A DNA stretch of 64,000 bases from a bacterium (GTDB lineage: Bacteria > Zhuqueibacterota > QNDG01 > JAFGCO01). Each line of letters begins with the position of its first letter. Within the stretch, counting starts at the first letter, position 1. The stretch covers positions 1-64,000 of the forward strand of contig JAFGCO010000071.1 in NCBI GenBank assembly GCA_016932575.1. Direction: 5' to 3'. Below are positions 8,983 to 16,975 of this stretch, piece by piece. The notes beneath the pieces were generated by a model. That model did no database searches. It was not told the DNA's origin and worked only from the letters and a program-made list of their open reading frames with translations. A program made the translations under genes and the position numbers.

Positions 8983-9924
8983 ATGAACCGGAAATTGGGA
9001 CCTTTATTGAGAGGATTGAGTACCTATGTACCCATGGTTAAAAATGGAGGCGTCAGAGGTACGGGAAGTACGGATTTGACGCGGTACTGTTACTCGGTGT
9101 GGCTTCGGTATCTGGTCATGGCAGAAAAGAACGGACTGGATTTTTCTCCAAAGATTGTGGCAGAACTTGGACCGGGTGCTTCTTTGGGTATCGGTTTGGC
9201 CGCCTTGATATCCGGATGTGAACAGTATTATGCATTTGATATTATGGCCAAAGCAAACATTAAACGAAATCTGAAAATATTTGAAGAATTGGTCGAACTT
9301 TTTAAGAATAAAACCGATATTCCGGATGATCGGGAATTTCCGCTCGAAAAACCCTATCTGCAAAATTATGATTTTCCGGCCAACATATTTACGGATAATC
9401 GCTTAAAGCGGATTCTCAAAGCGTCACGTCTGGAAAGAATCCGAAATTCCATCCTGAATCATCAGCATCGCAATTCAGTAATACGGTACAGCATTCCCTG
9501 GTATGACGAGAATGTTTTGGAAAAGGAATCCGTGGATATGGTGTATTCACAGGCTGTGCTGGAACATGTGGATGACCTGAGGCATGTTTATCAGTCCATG
9601 TACTTATGGCTTAAACCGACGGGTTATATGTCTCATTTGATTGATTTTAGTTCCCACGGACTGGCGAATACATGGAACGGACACTGGACATATTCGGATT
9701 TCATATGGAAACTGATCAAAGGCAGGCGGCCCTATCTGATTAACAGGGAGCCGCATTCGACCCATCTCGTCATGTTAAAACAGGAAGGTTTCGAGGTGAT
9801 TTGTGATATAAAAAATACATCCGAGTCTTGTCTTTCAAAAAAGCAGCTGGCCAGGCGGTTCCAATCGATTGCTGATGAGGATTTGACAATAAGCGCTGCA
9901 TTTATTCAGGCCGTTAAAGAATAA
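8983..9924 (+). CDS. SAM-dependent class I methyltransferase
   Basis: A 313-residue soluble protein with a methyltransferase motif I (VAELGPGASLGIGLAAL, about 59-75) followed by an acidic beta-2 end (YYAFDIM, about 85-91). A later segment, VDMVYSQAVLEHVDDL (about 184-199), matches the post-motif region of Methyltransf_11-type enzymes, with the usual line about a social SAM fold (LWLKPTGYMSHLIDF) after it. A long insert between the two holds the middle of the protein. The substrate cannot be read from the sequence. No strong ribosome binding site is seen before the ATG. Confidence 0.75.
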   Translation: MNRKLGPLLRGLSTYVPMVKNGGVRGTGSTDLTRYCYSVWLRYLVMAEKNGLDFSPKIVAELGPGASLGIGLAALISGCEQYYAFDIMAKANIKRNLKIFEELVELFKNKTDIPDDREFPLEKPYLQNYDFPANIFTDNRLKRILKASRLERIRNSILNHQHRNSVIRYSIPWYDENVLEKESVDMVYSQAVLEHVDDLRHVYQSMYLWLKPTGYMSHLIDFSSHGLANTWNGHWTYSDFIWKLIKGRRPYLINREPHSTHLVMLKQEGFEVICDIKNTSESCLSKKQLARRFQSIADEDLTISAAFIQAVKE

Positions 9925-9995
9925 AAACAGGTGGTTTTGATGTGACAAATAATAAATAATCTTTAGTGAAAATAATAAAAATGAGGAACTGTATC

Positions 9996-11321
9996 ATGCG
10001 CACATTCATTTGCATTATTATCCTGTTCACATTCATGCTGGGATATTCTCAAACCGTTGAATCACCTTACGAAGTGGCCAACTGGCGGTGGTTTCGAACA
10101 GCGGCAGTCAGTTATACGTTTGATGATAATACGCCCAATCAATTTGCCATCGCCCTTCCGATGTTCAATGAATTCGGTTTCAATATGACCCTGTTCATTG
10201 TGACAGATCCGAACTGGGAATATGCTGCAGACTGGGATGTATTGGAACAGGCGGCTGCCCAGGGACATGAAATTGCCAGCCATACAGTGACTCATACATC
10301 ATTAAAGGGTATGGAGGATGCCCAGCAGGAGGCAGAGCTCAAAGACTCTCAGGAGACGATAGAGGCGCATATTCCCAACCCGAAATGTATTACGATCGCC
10401 TATCCTTTTTGTGATGTGCCCAAAAGATCAATTTTTGAGCAATACTATATCGCCGGCAGAATCTGTTCAGGAAGTATCGTACCCAGCTCTCCACGGGATT
10501 TCATGAATATCAGCTCGATTATTTGCGGCGAGGAACGCAACTTCAATAACGTGTCAAATTTTATCAGCCGCGCGGAATCCGCGGTAAAGTCGAATGGATG
10601 GTGTGTCTATCTTTTACACGGGATTGATGATGATGGCGGCTGGTCCACTGTACTTTCGGATACACTTCGCGAAACGCTCAGCTATTTTAAAGCGCATTCG
10701 GATTCGTTCTGGGTGGAGACTTTCGGAAATGTGGTGCGCTATATCAAGGAACGAGATGCCTTGTCGGTGTCGGAATTGTCGGTTCAGGACGATCAGATCC
10801 AGATTCAGGTGACCGATACTCTGGATAATGTAATTTTCAATGTGCCGGTCACGTTGCGCCGTCCGCTGCCGGTCGCATGGGCCTCTGCTACAGGCACACA
10901 AAACGGCCAGCCTGTAGAAGTGAAAGTTATCAATGTCAATTCAGGCAAGTTCATTCAGTTCGATGCTGTGCCTGACGGAGGAAAGGTTGTGCTTCAGAAA
11001 GCAAGCATATCGGGGATACACGACTGCCATGGTTTTTTGGATACAGCGCCGGTTTTGTTGCAACATTATCCCAATCCTTTTAATCCGACGACCACAATTC
11101 ATTACCAGTTGAACACTCCTTCGCATGTCAGGCTGTCTGTATGCAACCTGCTGGGTCAGGAAGTGTGTGTTTTGGTCAATGAAGATAGAGCCCCCGGAAT
11201 TTACAATACCATGTTTAACGGCGCCGGACTGGCATGTGGAATTTATTTTTCTAACATACGAACTGAATCTGAGAACGGACAGAAATACGCTGCGACGAAA
11301 AAGCTGATTTTAAGCAAATGA
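9996..11321 (+). CDS. Secreted polysaccharide deacetylase with T9SS sorting domain
   Basis: Carbohydrate esterase 4 (NodB) family protein, expected to remove N- or O-acetyl groups from a polysaccharide outside the cell. Start 9996 is chosen because GAGGA lies 8 nt upstream and a signal peptide follows directly (MRTFICIIILFTFMLGYSQ). Motif 1 is TFDDN (D43, D44) and motif 2 is SHTVTH (H96, H100), the metal-binding set. A beta-rich linker leads to a C-terminal Por/T9SS domain of about 85 residues that begins at HYPNPFNPTTT and ends in KKLILSK. Product and catalytic class are well supported; the substrate is not known. Confidence 0.9.
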   Translation: MRTFICIIILFTFMLGYSQTVESPYEVANWRWFRTAAVSYTFDDNTPNQFAIALPMFNEFGFNMTLFIVTDPNWEYAADWDVLEQAAAQGHEIASHTVTHTSLKGMEDAQQEAELKDSQETIEAHIPNPKCITIAYPFCDVPKRSIFEQYYIAGRICSGSIVPSSPRDFMNISSIICGEERNFNNVSNFISRAESAVKSNGWCVYLLHGIDDDGGWSTVLSDTLRETLSYFKAHSDSFWVETFGNVVRYIKERDALSVSELSVQDDQIQIQVTDTLDNVIFNVPVTLRRPLPVAWASATGTQNGQPVEVKVINVNSGKFIQFDAVPDGGKVVLQKASISGIHDCHGFLDTAPVLLQHYPNPFNPTTTIHYQLNTPSHVRLSVCNLLGQEVCVLVNEDRAPGIYNTMFNGAGLACGIYFSNIRTESENGQKYAATKKLILSK

Positions 11322-11383
11322 TGGATTGGCATCTGGAGTGCATGACCAGGTTATGCTGTCGAAGTCAGGATTCATATATGAAT

Positions 11384-11480
11384 TTATTTTAACGTCATCA
11401 TTTTCTGGCGAATGACTTGTGTCCCGACATTCGATACAGCAATATAAATTCCTGAATGAAACATTGTCATTATTTTTTCA
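11384..11480 (-). pseudogene. Remnant of a T9SS C-terminal sorting domain
   Basis: Read on the minus strand, this stretch is open for about 31 codons and encodes the tail of a Por sorting domain: SGIYIAVSNVGTQ, then IRQKMMTLK and a TAA stop (11384-11386). That is the pattern GIY...KKM.L.K seen at the end of the four intact T9SS proteins in this window. Upstream the frame closes with a stop and no further homology is seen. It looks like the last piece of a deleted gene, stranded between two plus-strand genes. Confidence 0.65.
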
Positions 11481-11566
11481 TATCATTAGAGTAGATTTTT
11501 CTTTGTTTGAGAAAGAAAAATTGTTATTTTCACTTATTCATTTATCAAATACAGGAATGTGTGTCT

Positions 11567-12397
11567 ATGTTTAAGAGCTTTAAAGTTCTTTTTCTGCTCG
11601 TGTTTTGTTTTTACGGATGCCGTTCATTCACCCAAATCAGTGTCGCAGTCGGTAACTTTGAAAACCGGTCCGATTGGATGTATCTGGATTCATGGGCCAA
11701 AAAGGTGCCGGATTATCTGCAACATGAACTGTCCGGGAATCCGGATATTGTGCTGGTTGAACGACATCAACTGGAAGGCATTCTGAATGAACAGGCATTA
11801 AGCATGACAGGCTTGACAGACTCTTCCAAAGCTCAGGAGGTCGGGCGCCTGATCAGCGCTCAATATATTATTACGGGTACAGTTGATCGGGATGATCCCT
11901 GGTTTAGGATTAGTGCAAAAGTCATTAACACGAGTACCGGAAAGGTGATTACAGAGAAAGTGCAGTCAAAGGACCGGTCGCGTTTAAATGAGATGGTCAG
12001 GCTTTTGGGCAGCAATCTCAGTTTTCAGCTCAGCGGTCAGGGTACCTATCAAACCAGCCTGAAAATCCTGCAGTATCCGACCAGAATCTTTTTAGGCATA
12101 ACACTGCTCAGCGGAATCACGACCGGGCTGGTGCATCATTCGTATGACCAGAAGCGTCAGGACTATCAACAGACTTCACGTCTGAGAAAGATGGATGAAT
12201 CATACGATTCGGCCAATCGACTTTATAAAGTACGCAATGTGCTGATCGGGATCACAGGAACCGCTTTAATCGGTACAGTCTATTGCTGGCTGCACAACCT
12301 GTCTCCGGAGGAAGTGATGGCGTCTCAGCATCTGTGGATGCCGTATGTATATCATCAAACAGGAGAAACCATTGTTGGCTTACAGATTTCATTTTAA
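11567..12397 (+). CDS. CsgG/FlgO-like envelope lipoprotein
   Basis: A 276-residue protein. Start 11567 is preferred over an earlier in-frame ATG at 11507 because AGGA lies 10 nt upstream and a lipoprotein signal follows (FLLVFCFYGC). Residues about 25-160 match the CsgG/FlgO/LpoB-type fold: AVGNFENRSDW at the start, then VLVERHQLEGILNEQ, then ISAQYIITGTVDR and a strand of the form STGKVITEK. Two hydrophobic segments near the C terminus (about 176-192 and 228-245) could be membrane helices. Such proteins form pores or sense periplasmic state. The next gene begins inside its 3' end, so the two are translationally coupled. Confidence 0.7.
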   Translation: MFKSFKVLFLLVFCFYGCRSFTQISVAVGNFENRSDWMYLDSWAKKVPDYLQHELSGNPDIVLVERHQLEGILNEQALSMTGLTDSSKAQEVGRLISAQYIITGTVDRDDPWFRISAKVINTSTGKVITEKVQSKDRSRLNEMVRLLGSNLSFQLSGQGTYQTSLKILQYPTRIFLGITLLSGITTGLVHHSYDQKRQDYQQTSRLRKMDESYDSANRLYKVRNVLIGITGTALIGTVYCWLHNLSPEEVMASQHLWMPYVYHQTGETIVGLQISF

Positions 12398-13157
12398 ATG
12401 GATTTGGATATGCATGGCTTTCTGTTTGTTGTGGATATCCTGTGGCGGTATTCCAAGAGACAATGTTTTAGATCCCGAGAATCCGGACAGCATGGCTCCT
12501 CATAAAGTCATGATTGAAGCATTTGTCAATACCGACAATCTTTCAATGGTCAATGAATATGCTTTGCTGGCATTGGATTCTCTAGCCATGCTTTACAACG
12601 ACCGCATTGTCATTGCCGAATATCATCGAAATACGGCGAAATATGAAGATCCCTATCATGCTGAGAAAAACGAGCTGCTGTATCAGAATTATGTATCTCA
12701 GTTTGATGATGTGAAAGGCGTGCCTGATATATATATAAACGGAACGAGCCAGCGTGTTCAGGGTGCGTCCAGTGCTTCTTTTTCACTCTTCCGTTTGGAA
12801 GAAGCGCTTGCAGAAGAAATTTTGAAAAATACTTACTTTGTATTTGATGTGAAATATGCACGCCAGGGCTCTTTTGTTCAACCCGATGTCTGGCTTGGCC
12901 GTCTCGGCACACAAAACATGAATAATATTCTTGTGAAAGCCATCATTGTGAGCCATGTGAGCACCCCTTATCTTCAGCGTGTGGTGCATGCGGTTGTTGA
13001 GAGCCAGGTGATTCCGTATATTGCACATGGAGAAAAATTAAAAATCAATCTTCCGAAAATATCAATTAATCCAGAAGCTGTCAATACAATGATTGTATAC
13101 GTTACTGATGCGAATATGACAACGATTTATCAGTGCTCGTCTCAGGAGATCATGTAA
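12372..13157 (+). CDS. Probable lipoprotein with divergent thioredoxin (Omp28-like) fold
   Basis: About 261 residues. The start is taken as TTG 12372 (or TTG 12375), because AGGAG at 12361-12365 sits just before it and the product then opens with a full signal peptide and a lipobox-like LLWISC-GG. An earlier ATG at 12345 lacks a binding site. The region after the signal follows the Omp28-type pattern: AFVNTDN..., then IVIAEYHRN, DPYHAEKN, and GVPDIYINGT where thioredoxin folds have their cis-proline loop. The usual CxxC after the first strand is absent, so it is not a redox enzyme. It overlaps the CsgG-like gene by 26 nt and is followed by a PKD-like lipoprotein. Confidence 0.6.
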   Translation: MLAYRFHFKWIWICMAFCLLWISCGGIPRDNVLDPENPDSMAPHKVMIEAFVNTDNLSMVNEYALLALDSLAMLYNDRIVIAEYHRNTAKYEDPYHAEKNELLYQNYVSQFDDVKGVPDIYINGTSQRVQGASSASFSLFRLEEALAEEILKNTYFVFDVKYARQGSFVQPDVWLGRLGTQNMNNILVKAIIVSHVSTPYLQRVVHAVVESQVIPYIAHGEKLKINLPKISINPEAVNTMIVYVTDANMTTIYQCSSQEIM

Positions 13158-13182
13158 ATAAATTGTGCAGGGGATAGTACAA

Positions 13183-14133
13183 ATGAAGCTTCAAAACAGA
13201 GATCCATTGATAATCCGAATTCTCATGGTTGCACTTTTTTGTATGGTGATTTTAAGATGTGATTCAGATTTTTTCAAAACCAAAGAAGTGCCGGTTATTA
13301 CTGATTTGTCGGCGGATTTGTATGAAGTGGATCCCGGAGATACGGTTTGCGTTACTGTGGTTGTCGATGATCAGAATGACGAAGCGCTGCAGTATGAATG
13401 GTCCGCCAATGGCGGCCAGTTTATTCCGCCGATGAATCAGCCGCAGGTTTTGTGGAAAGCCCCGGAAAACGGGGGCAATTATAAAATCACGGTCGTGGTG
13501 TCCAATGTCGATGGCGAATCAGATCCCTGTTCAGAAGTTATTTATGTGCGTGATAAAGAACCTCCGGAAATTCTGTTTATGGAATTCGAGGCATATGAAG
13601 TCGATCCGGGAGACACCATTCAGATTTCAGTAACATTGAAAGATATGGAAGATCCCACTCTCGAATATCATTGGACCGCCGATGGAGGACAGTTTCTTGC
13701 ACCGGCCAATCAGGCGGTGATCCGGTGGAAAGCTCCGGCTGTGGGTGGCGAATATCAGATTACCCTGGCCGTTTCCAACAATAAAAAACAGTCTGAGCCC
13801 CGCTCCGAAACGGTTGTTGTCCGGTCCTTTGCAGCGCCCTATGTCGAGATTACTGCACCGGAAGAGGACGGGGTGTTTCGCCAGTATGATACCATTGGTA
13901 TCACAGCCATTGCCAATCATCAGAACGGAATCGAATCGGTCAGCTTATATCTGAATGAGACGTTGGTTTCGACCTGCAATGGGAGAGATGAAGAAACTTA
14001 TTCGTTTTCCTGTGAACTCACAGGTCCTGAAGGAGTAAGTGTGCTGCGGGTCGAGGCTGTTGCCAATATCACCGGGATCATCGGATCGGATGAGAGGAAC
14101 ATACGGGTGGAAGGGATTATTCTGGGTAAATAG
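13183..14133 (+). CDS. Lipoprotein with two PKD-like repeats and an Ig-like domain
   Basis: A 316-residue surface or periplasmic protein; the start is ATG 13183 with AGGGGA upstream (a GTG at 13165 is also in frame). A signal segment ends in a lipobox-like VILRC. Two tandem repeats of about 90 residues follow, each with YEVDPGDT near its start and a W-x-A-[ND]-G-G-Q-F core (SANGGQF, TADGGQF), then WKAP and SN. They read as PKD/Ig-type beta sandwiches. A third Ig-like domain (ITAPEEDGVFRQYDTIGITA) closes the protein. It is probably a structural or adhesive partner of the two upstream envelope genes. No enzyme motif is seen. Confidence 0.7.
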   Translation: MKLQNRDPLIIRILMVALFCMVILRCDSDFFKTKEVPVITDLSADLYEVDPGDTVCVTVVVDDQNDEALQYEWSANGGQFIPPMNQPQVLWKAPENGGNYKITVVVSNVDGESDPCSEVIYVRDKEPPEILFMEFEAYEVDPGDTIQISVTLKDMEDPTLEYHWTADGGQFLAPANQAVIRWKAPAVGGEYQITLAVSNNKKQSEPRSETVVVRSFAAPYVEITAPEEDGVFRQYDTIGITAIANHQNGIESVSLYLNETLVSTCNGRDEETYSFSCELTGPEGVSVLRVEAVANITGIIGSDERNIRVEGIILGK

Positions 14134-14446
14134 CTGTTTATCGGTTTCTTGGCGTTTTTGTTGATTTTTCAATAATTATTATTACAACGCATCAATCCCT
14201 TTTCCGCTAAAATAAACCCATCTTTTTGCGCTGCATAAAAATTGCGGGATGAATCAGTGGATCGAACCGCTTGATATTTTACCTGAATTCTAGATTTCAC
14301 GTGAATCACTTGTTACTGGAAAATTAATTTTGGCAGTTCGAACTGTGAAATTTGTCATCTATGTCATACAGTTCCAGAGTCAATTCCATTATTAACATGA
14401 GAGGGTGAATATATAGCTTTATAATGGAGAATCTTGTATTTTATGC

Positions 14447-14475
14447 TTGACATTTTTTATCTATTTAGATATATT
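14447..14475 (+). promoter_or_regulatory. Sigma-70-like promoter of the ArsR/DUF2087 gene
   Basis: A consensus TTGACA at 14447-14452, an exact 17-bp spacer and TATATT at 14470-14475. It lies 37 bp before the ATG at 14512. This is the best promoter match in the window apart from the one before mraZ. Confidence 0.7.
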
Positions 14476-14486
14476 TCTAATTAGAA
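14475..14486. promoter_or_regulatory. Palindromic operator candidate overlapping the -10 box
   Basis: TTCTAATTAGAA is a perfect 12-bp palindrome that begins in the -10 element and covers the expected transcription start. The flanks are AT-only on both sides. Position and symmetry fit autorepression by the winged-helix protein encoded next. Binding is inferred, not shown. Confidence 0.55.
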
Positions 14487-14511
14487 TATAATCAAAATAG
14501 GTAAAAAGACG

Positions 14512-15081
14512 ATGAGTGAACAAGATATTCAGACACTGCTCTCCTTTTTCAAAACTTTGGCCAATGAAAACCGTCTTAAAATAATTGGGCTCCTGACCAA
14601 TCAAGAGCGTAGTGTAGAGGAATTATCCTCACTGCTCAATCTGAAAGAACCTACAGTATCTCATCATATGGCTAAGCTGAAAGAAATCGGATTGGTGCGT
14701 ATGTATCCCGATGGCAATACACATTTGTACAAGCTGAACAGCGAGGCTTTACAGCGGATGAGTAAAGATATTCTCACGACTAAACAATTGTCTGTCATCA
14801 CCCAAGACATAAACTATGATGCTTGGGAGCTCAAGGTCCTCAACACTTTTTTGGATGGAGAGCAACTTAAGGCTATTCCTGTCAGCCGTAAAAAGCGTCA
14901 AGTTATTTTAGAGTGGTTAGTCAACAAATTTGAGAAGGGGATTAAATATTCGGAGAAAGATGTCAATGAGGTTATTGCCCGTTATCATCCTGACTATGCC
15001 ACGCTGAGACGAGAGTTTATTATGAATAAGATGATGGATAGGGAAGGTGGTGGAGGTGCTTATTGGCGAGTGGAAGAATAA
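14512..15081 (+). CDS. ArsR-type HTH regulator with DUF2087 domain
   Basis: A 189-residue cytoplasmic DNA-binding protein. Residues about 7-80 form an ArsR-like winged helix: FKTLANENRLKIIGLL, then VEELSSLLNLKEPTVSHHMAKLKE as the recognition helix-turn-helix, and a wing with DGNTHLYKLN. Residues about 105-185 are a DUF2087 domain: FLDGEQLKAIP, KKRQVILEWL, FEKGIKYSEKDVN, YHPDYATLRREF and a final YWRV. No cysteine metal site is seen in the HTH part, so the ligand is not arsenic-like and remains unknown. A strong promoter with an overlapping palindrome precedes it, suggesting self-control. The gene stands alone. Confidence 0.85.
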   Translation: MSEQDIQTLLSFFKTLANENRLKIIGLLTNQERSVEELSSLLNLKEPTVSHHMAKLKEIGLVRMYPDGNTHLYKLNSEALQRMSKDILTTKQLSVITQDINYDAWELKVLNTFLDGEQLKAIPVSRKKRQVILEWLVNKFEKGIKYSEKDVNEVIARYHPDYATLRREFIMNKMMDREGGGGAYWRVEE

Positions 15082-15510
15082 AATAAAGAAAAAGGTTTAA
15101 ATATATAACTAAACTTTGGCAAATTTGTAAAAAAGAAAAATCTTTCTTCCCCACACGCCTAACAGCGAACTGTCCTTTCAGAAGGTAACCTTTTTATTTA
15201 CTGGAGTGTATTTCTATTAATAAATCCATTCACTTAATCATAAAAGGTTGTTAAAAAAATGTTTGTCTGAAAAGGTTACCTTCTAAAAAAAATATTGCTC
15301 AAACTCAAAATTTGCCAAAGTTCAGTATATAGTAGAATTTAATGCACCTGGTTCACACAAGACAAATAACCAAATTCAGCTGCGGATTTTGGTGCGTTGT
15401 GCCAAAATCCTATTTGGATAGTGCCCTCTATTATCTTTGGTTTAGGACAGAAACTGCAGCATCAAAAGCGCAGAAGCTCATGTTATAATAAAATTTTCTG
15501 GAGGATTCAA
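15082..15510 (+). other. Intergenic region between regulator and esterase
   Basis: This 429-bp stretch has no supported gene. Positions 15108-15326 are the nested inverted-repeat element. The rest leads to the esterase and ends in a GGAGG at 15500-15504. An open frame runs back from the esterase to 15397 but lacks a binding site and a signal peptide. Confidence 0.5.
15108..15326. mobile_element. MITE-like element with nested perfect inverted repeats
   Basis: The outer arms AACTTTGGCAAATTT (15112-15126) and its exact reverse complement (15308-15322) extend to 19 bp with one mismatch. Inside them is a second perfect 15-bp pair, AGAAGGTAACCTTTT (15180-15194) and its complement (15270-15284), each centred on the palindrome GGTAACC. 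The whole is about 215 bp, codes for nothing and is flanked by short TATA-rich DNA that could be a target duplication. It fits a non-autonomous transposable element or a solo foldback. No transposase is in the window. Confidence 0.55.
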
Positions 15511-16683
15511 ATGAAAATAAACTTAAATATTATCAAAAAACAAACAATGGTTGCAAAAATGTTCATATTGACGGGACTACTGATATTTGCAATGAATGTC
15601 TTTGCACAGGATCCGAATTTTTACATTTACCTGTGTTTTGGTCAGTCAAATATGGAGGGACAGGGAACAATTGAAAGCCAAGACAGAATAGTCGACGACC
15701 GTTTCAAGGTGTTTCAGGCACTGAACTGTTCAAACCTTGGCAGAACAAAAGCAAAATGGTATACAGCTGTGCCTCCTACCTGCCAATGCTGGTCTAGACT
15801 TTCTCCTGCCGATTATTTTGGCAGAACCATGGTAGCAAATCTGCCTGACAGCGTTACAATAGGTATTATTAACGTATCTATCGGAGGCTGCGACATCAGG
15901 CTATTTGATAAAGATATATACCAGGATTATGATTCTACCTACACAGAAAGCTGGTTTACCGACAAAATAAGAGATTATGAAGGAAATCCATATCAGTATC
16001 TTGTCAACCTTGCTCAGCTGGCTCAACAGGATGGTGTCATCAAAGGGATTCTTTTACATCAGGGAGAAACAAACACAGGACAGACTTTATGGCCATCGTA
16101 TGTAAAGAAAATTTACAATGATATGTTAACCGACCTGTCATTATCTGCGGAATCGGTACCTCTGTTAGCCGGAGAAGTCTTGTCTGACGAGGGCAATTGC
16201 TGTTCAAGTATGAATTCAATTATTAACAAACTTCCTGACGCTATCCCTACAGCATATGTTATTTCTTCGAGCGGATGTACCGGTCAGGATGAGGCTCATT
16301 TTGACTCGGAAGGCTACAGAGAATTCGGAAGACGATACGCAGCTCAGATGCTTTCACTCATGGGTATTGAGCTGACAGGAATAGAAGATTCCGCGGTAGC
16401 GCCTGACGGTTATGTACTGGAACAAAATTATCCGAATCCATTTAATCCTCATACAAAAATCAGCTACCGAACCCTGAAGGCTGGTTTAGTAACGATTGAT
16501 GTTTATAATAATCTTGGGCAGAAGATTAAGACATTGGTAAACAGTCATCATTCCGCAGGTGAATTTACGGCTGAATGGGATGGATCTGATGATTTTGGAA
16601 ATCAGGTTACAACAGGTACCTATTTCTTCAAATTAAGTATCGACGGAGAAAATCAAGCAAAGAAAATGCTATTTTTAAAATGA
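15511..16683 (+). CDS. Secreted SASA-type carbohydrate acetylesterase with T9SS sorting domain
   Basis: A 390-residue exported esterase. The ATG at 15511 follows GGAGG by 6 nt, and a signal peptide ends near NVFAQ. The enzyme part matches the sialate O-acetylesterase / CE6 SGNH family: FGQSNMEGQG carries the nucleophile S46, IGGC lies in the next block, and DEAHFDSEGY supplies D260 and H263. It probably removes acetyl groups from plant or microbial polysaccharide. The C terminus (last 85 or so residues) is a Por/T9SS domain starting at NYPNPFNPHTK and ending in KKMLFLK. Together with the deacetylase and sulfotransferase nearby it suggests a secreted polysaccharide-modifying set. Confidence 0.9.
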   Translation: MKINLNIIKKQTMVAKMFILTGLLIFAMNVFAQDPNFYIYLCFGQSNMEGQGTIESQDRIVDDRFKVFQALNCSNLGRTKAKWYTAVPPTCQCWSRLSPADYFGRTMVANLPDSVTIGIINVSIGGCDIRLFDKDIYQDYDSTYTESWFTDKIRDYEGNPYQYLVNLAQLAQQDGVIKGILLHQGETNTGQTLWPSYVKKIYNDMLTDLSLSAESVPLLAGEVLSDEGNCCSSMNSIINKLPDAIPTAYVISSSGCTGQDEAHFDSEGYREFGRRYAAQMLSLMGIELTGIEDSAVAPDGYVLEQNYPNPFNPHTKISYRTLKAGLVTIDVYNNLGQKIKTLVNSHHSAGEFTAEWDGSDDFGNQVTTGTYFFKLSIDGENQAKKMLFLK

Positions 16684-16975
16684 TCTAATCTATTTGATTA
16701 TCTTAGTATCACATAATTGGTTGCACATGACGCCGGGGTACTCCGAATAAGTAATATCACCCATTAGAAATCGCGTGGCACATGTCCCCGGCTAAAAAAT
16801 TGCCGGGGCGAGCTTTAGCCCATGTCTATTAAATCCCCCATCGCCCTGGATTGCCAAATCAAGGGCGATCATAGGGGGTTAGTAAGCCTGACAGTCAAGT
16901 AAGAAATCGTGTAGCGCATAGGGCAGCATTTTTAGAGACGGATATCTCGATTCCATATTAAAATTCAGAGGAAAT
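16684..16975. other. Intergenic region rich in hairpins
   Basis: No gene. It contains a GC-rich hairpin (CCCCGGC 16786-16792 with GCCGGGG 16802-16808), the box GAAATCGCGTGGCACATG at about 16767-16784, and one full copy of the dispersed hairpin repeat (16840-16920). Confidence 0.5.
16840..16920 (+). repeat. Dispersed intergenic hairpin repeat, copy 1
   Basis: A hairpin at 16840-16869 has arms ATCGCCCT-GGATT and AATC-AAGGGCGAT around a GCCA loop (13 bp, one mismatch). It is followed by GATCATAGGG, GTAAGCCTGACAG and AAATCGTGTAGCGCAT. The same order of blocks is found at 20697-20780. Only the tail box is present at about 16767-16784 and 19593-19612. Confidence 0.6.

Larger units (their letters stand above)
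14134..14511 (+). other. Intergenic region carrying regulator promoter
   Basis: This 378-bp AT-rich stretch has no gene. Its last 65 bp contain the promoter and operator described separately. The rest shows no repeat or RNA that I recognise. Confidence 0.5.

Noticed and set aside
16786-16808. GC-rich hairpin as a terminator of the esterase gene
   Set aside because: No T-run follows, and it sits over 100 bp after the stop; it is better seen as part of the repeat-rich region.
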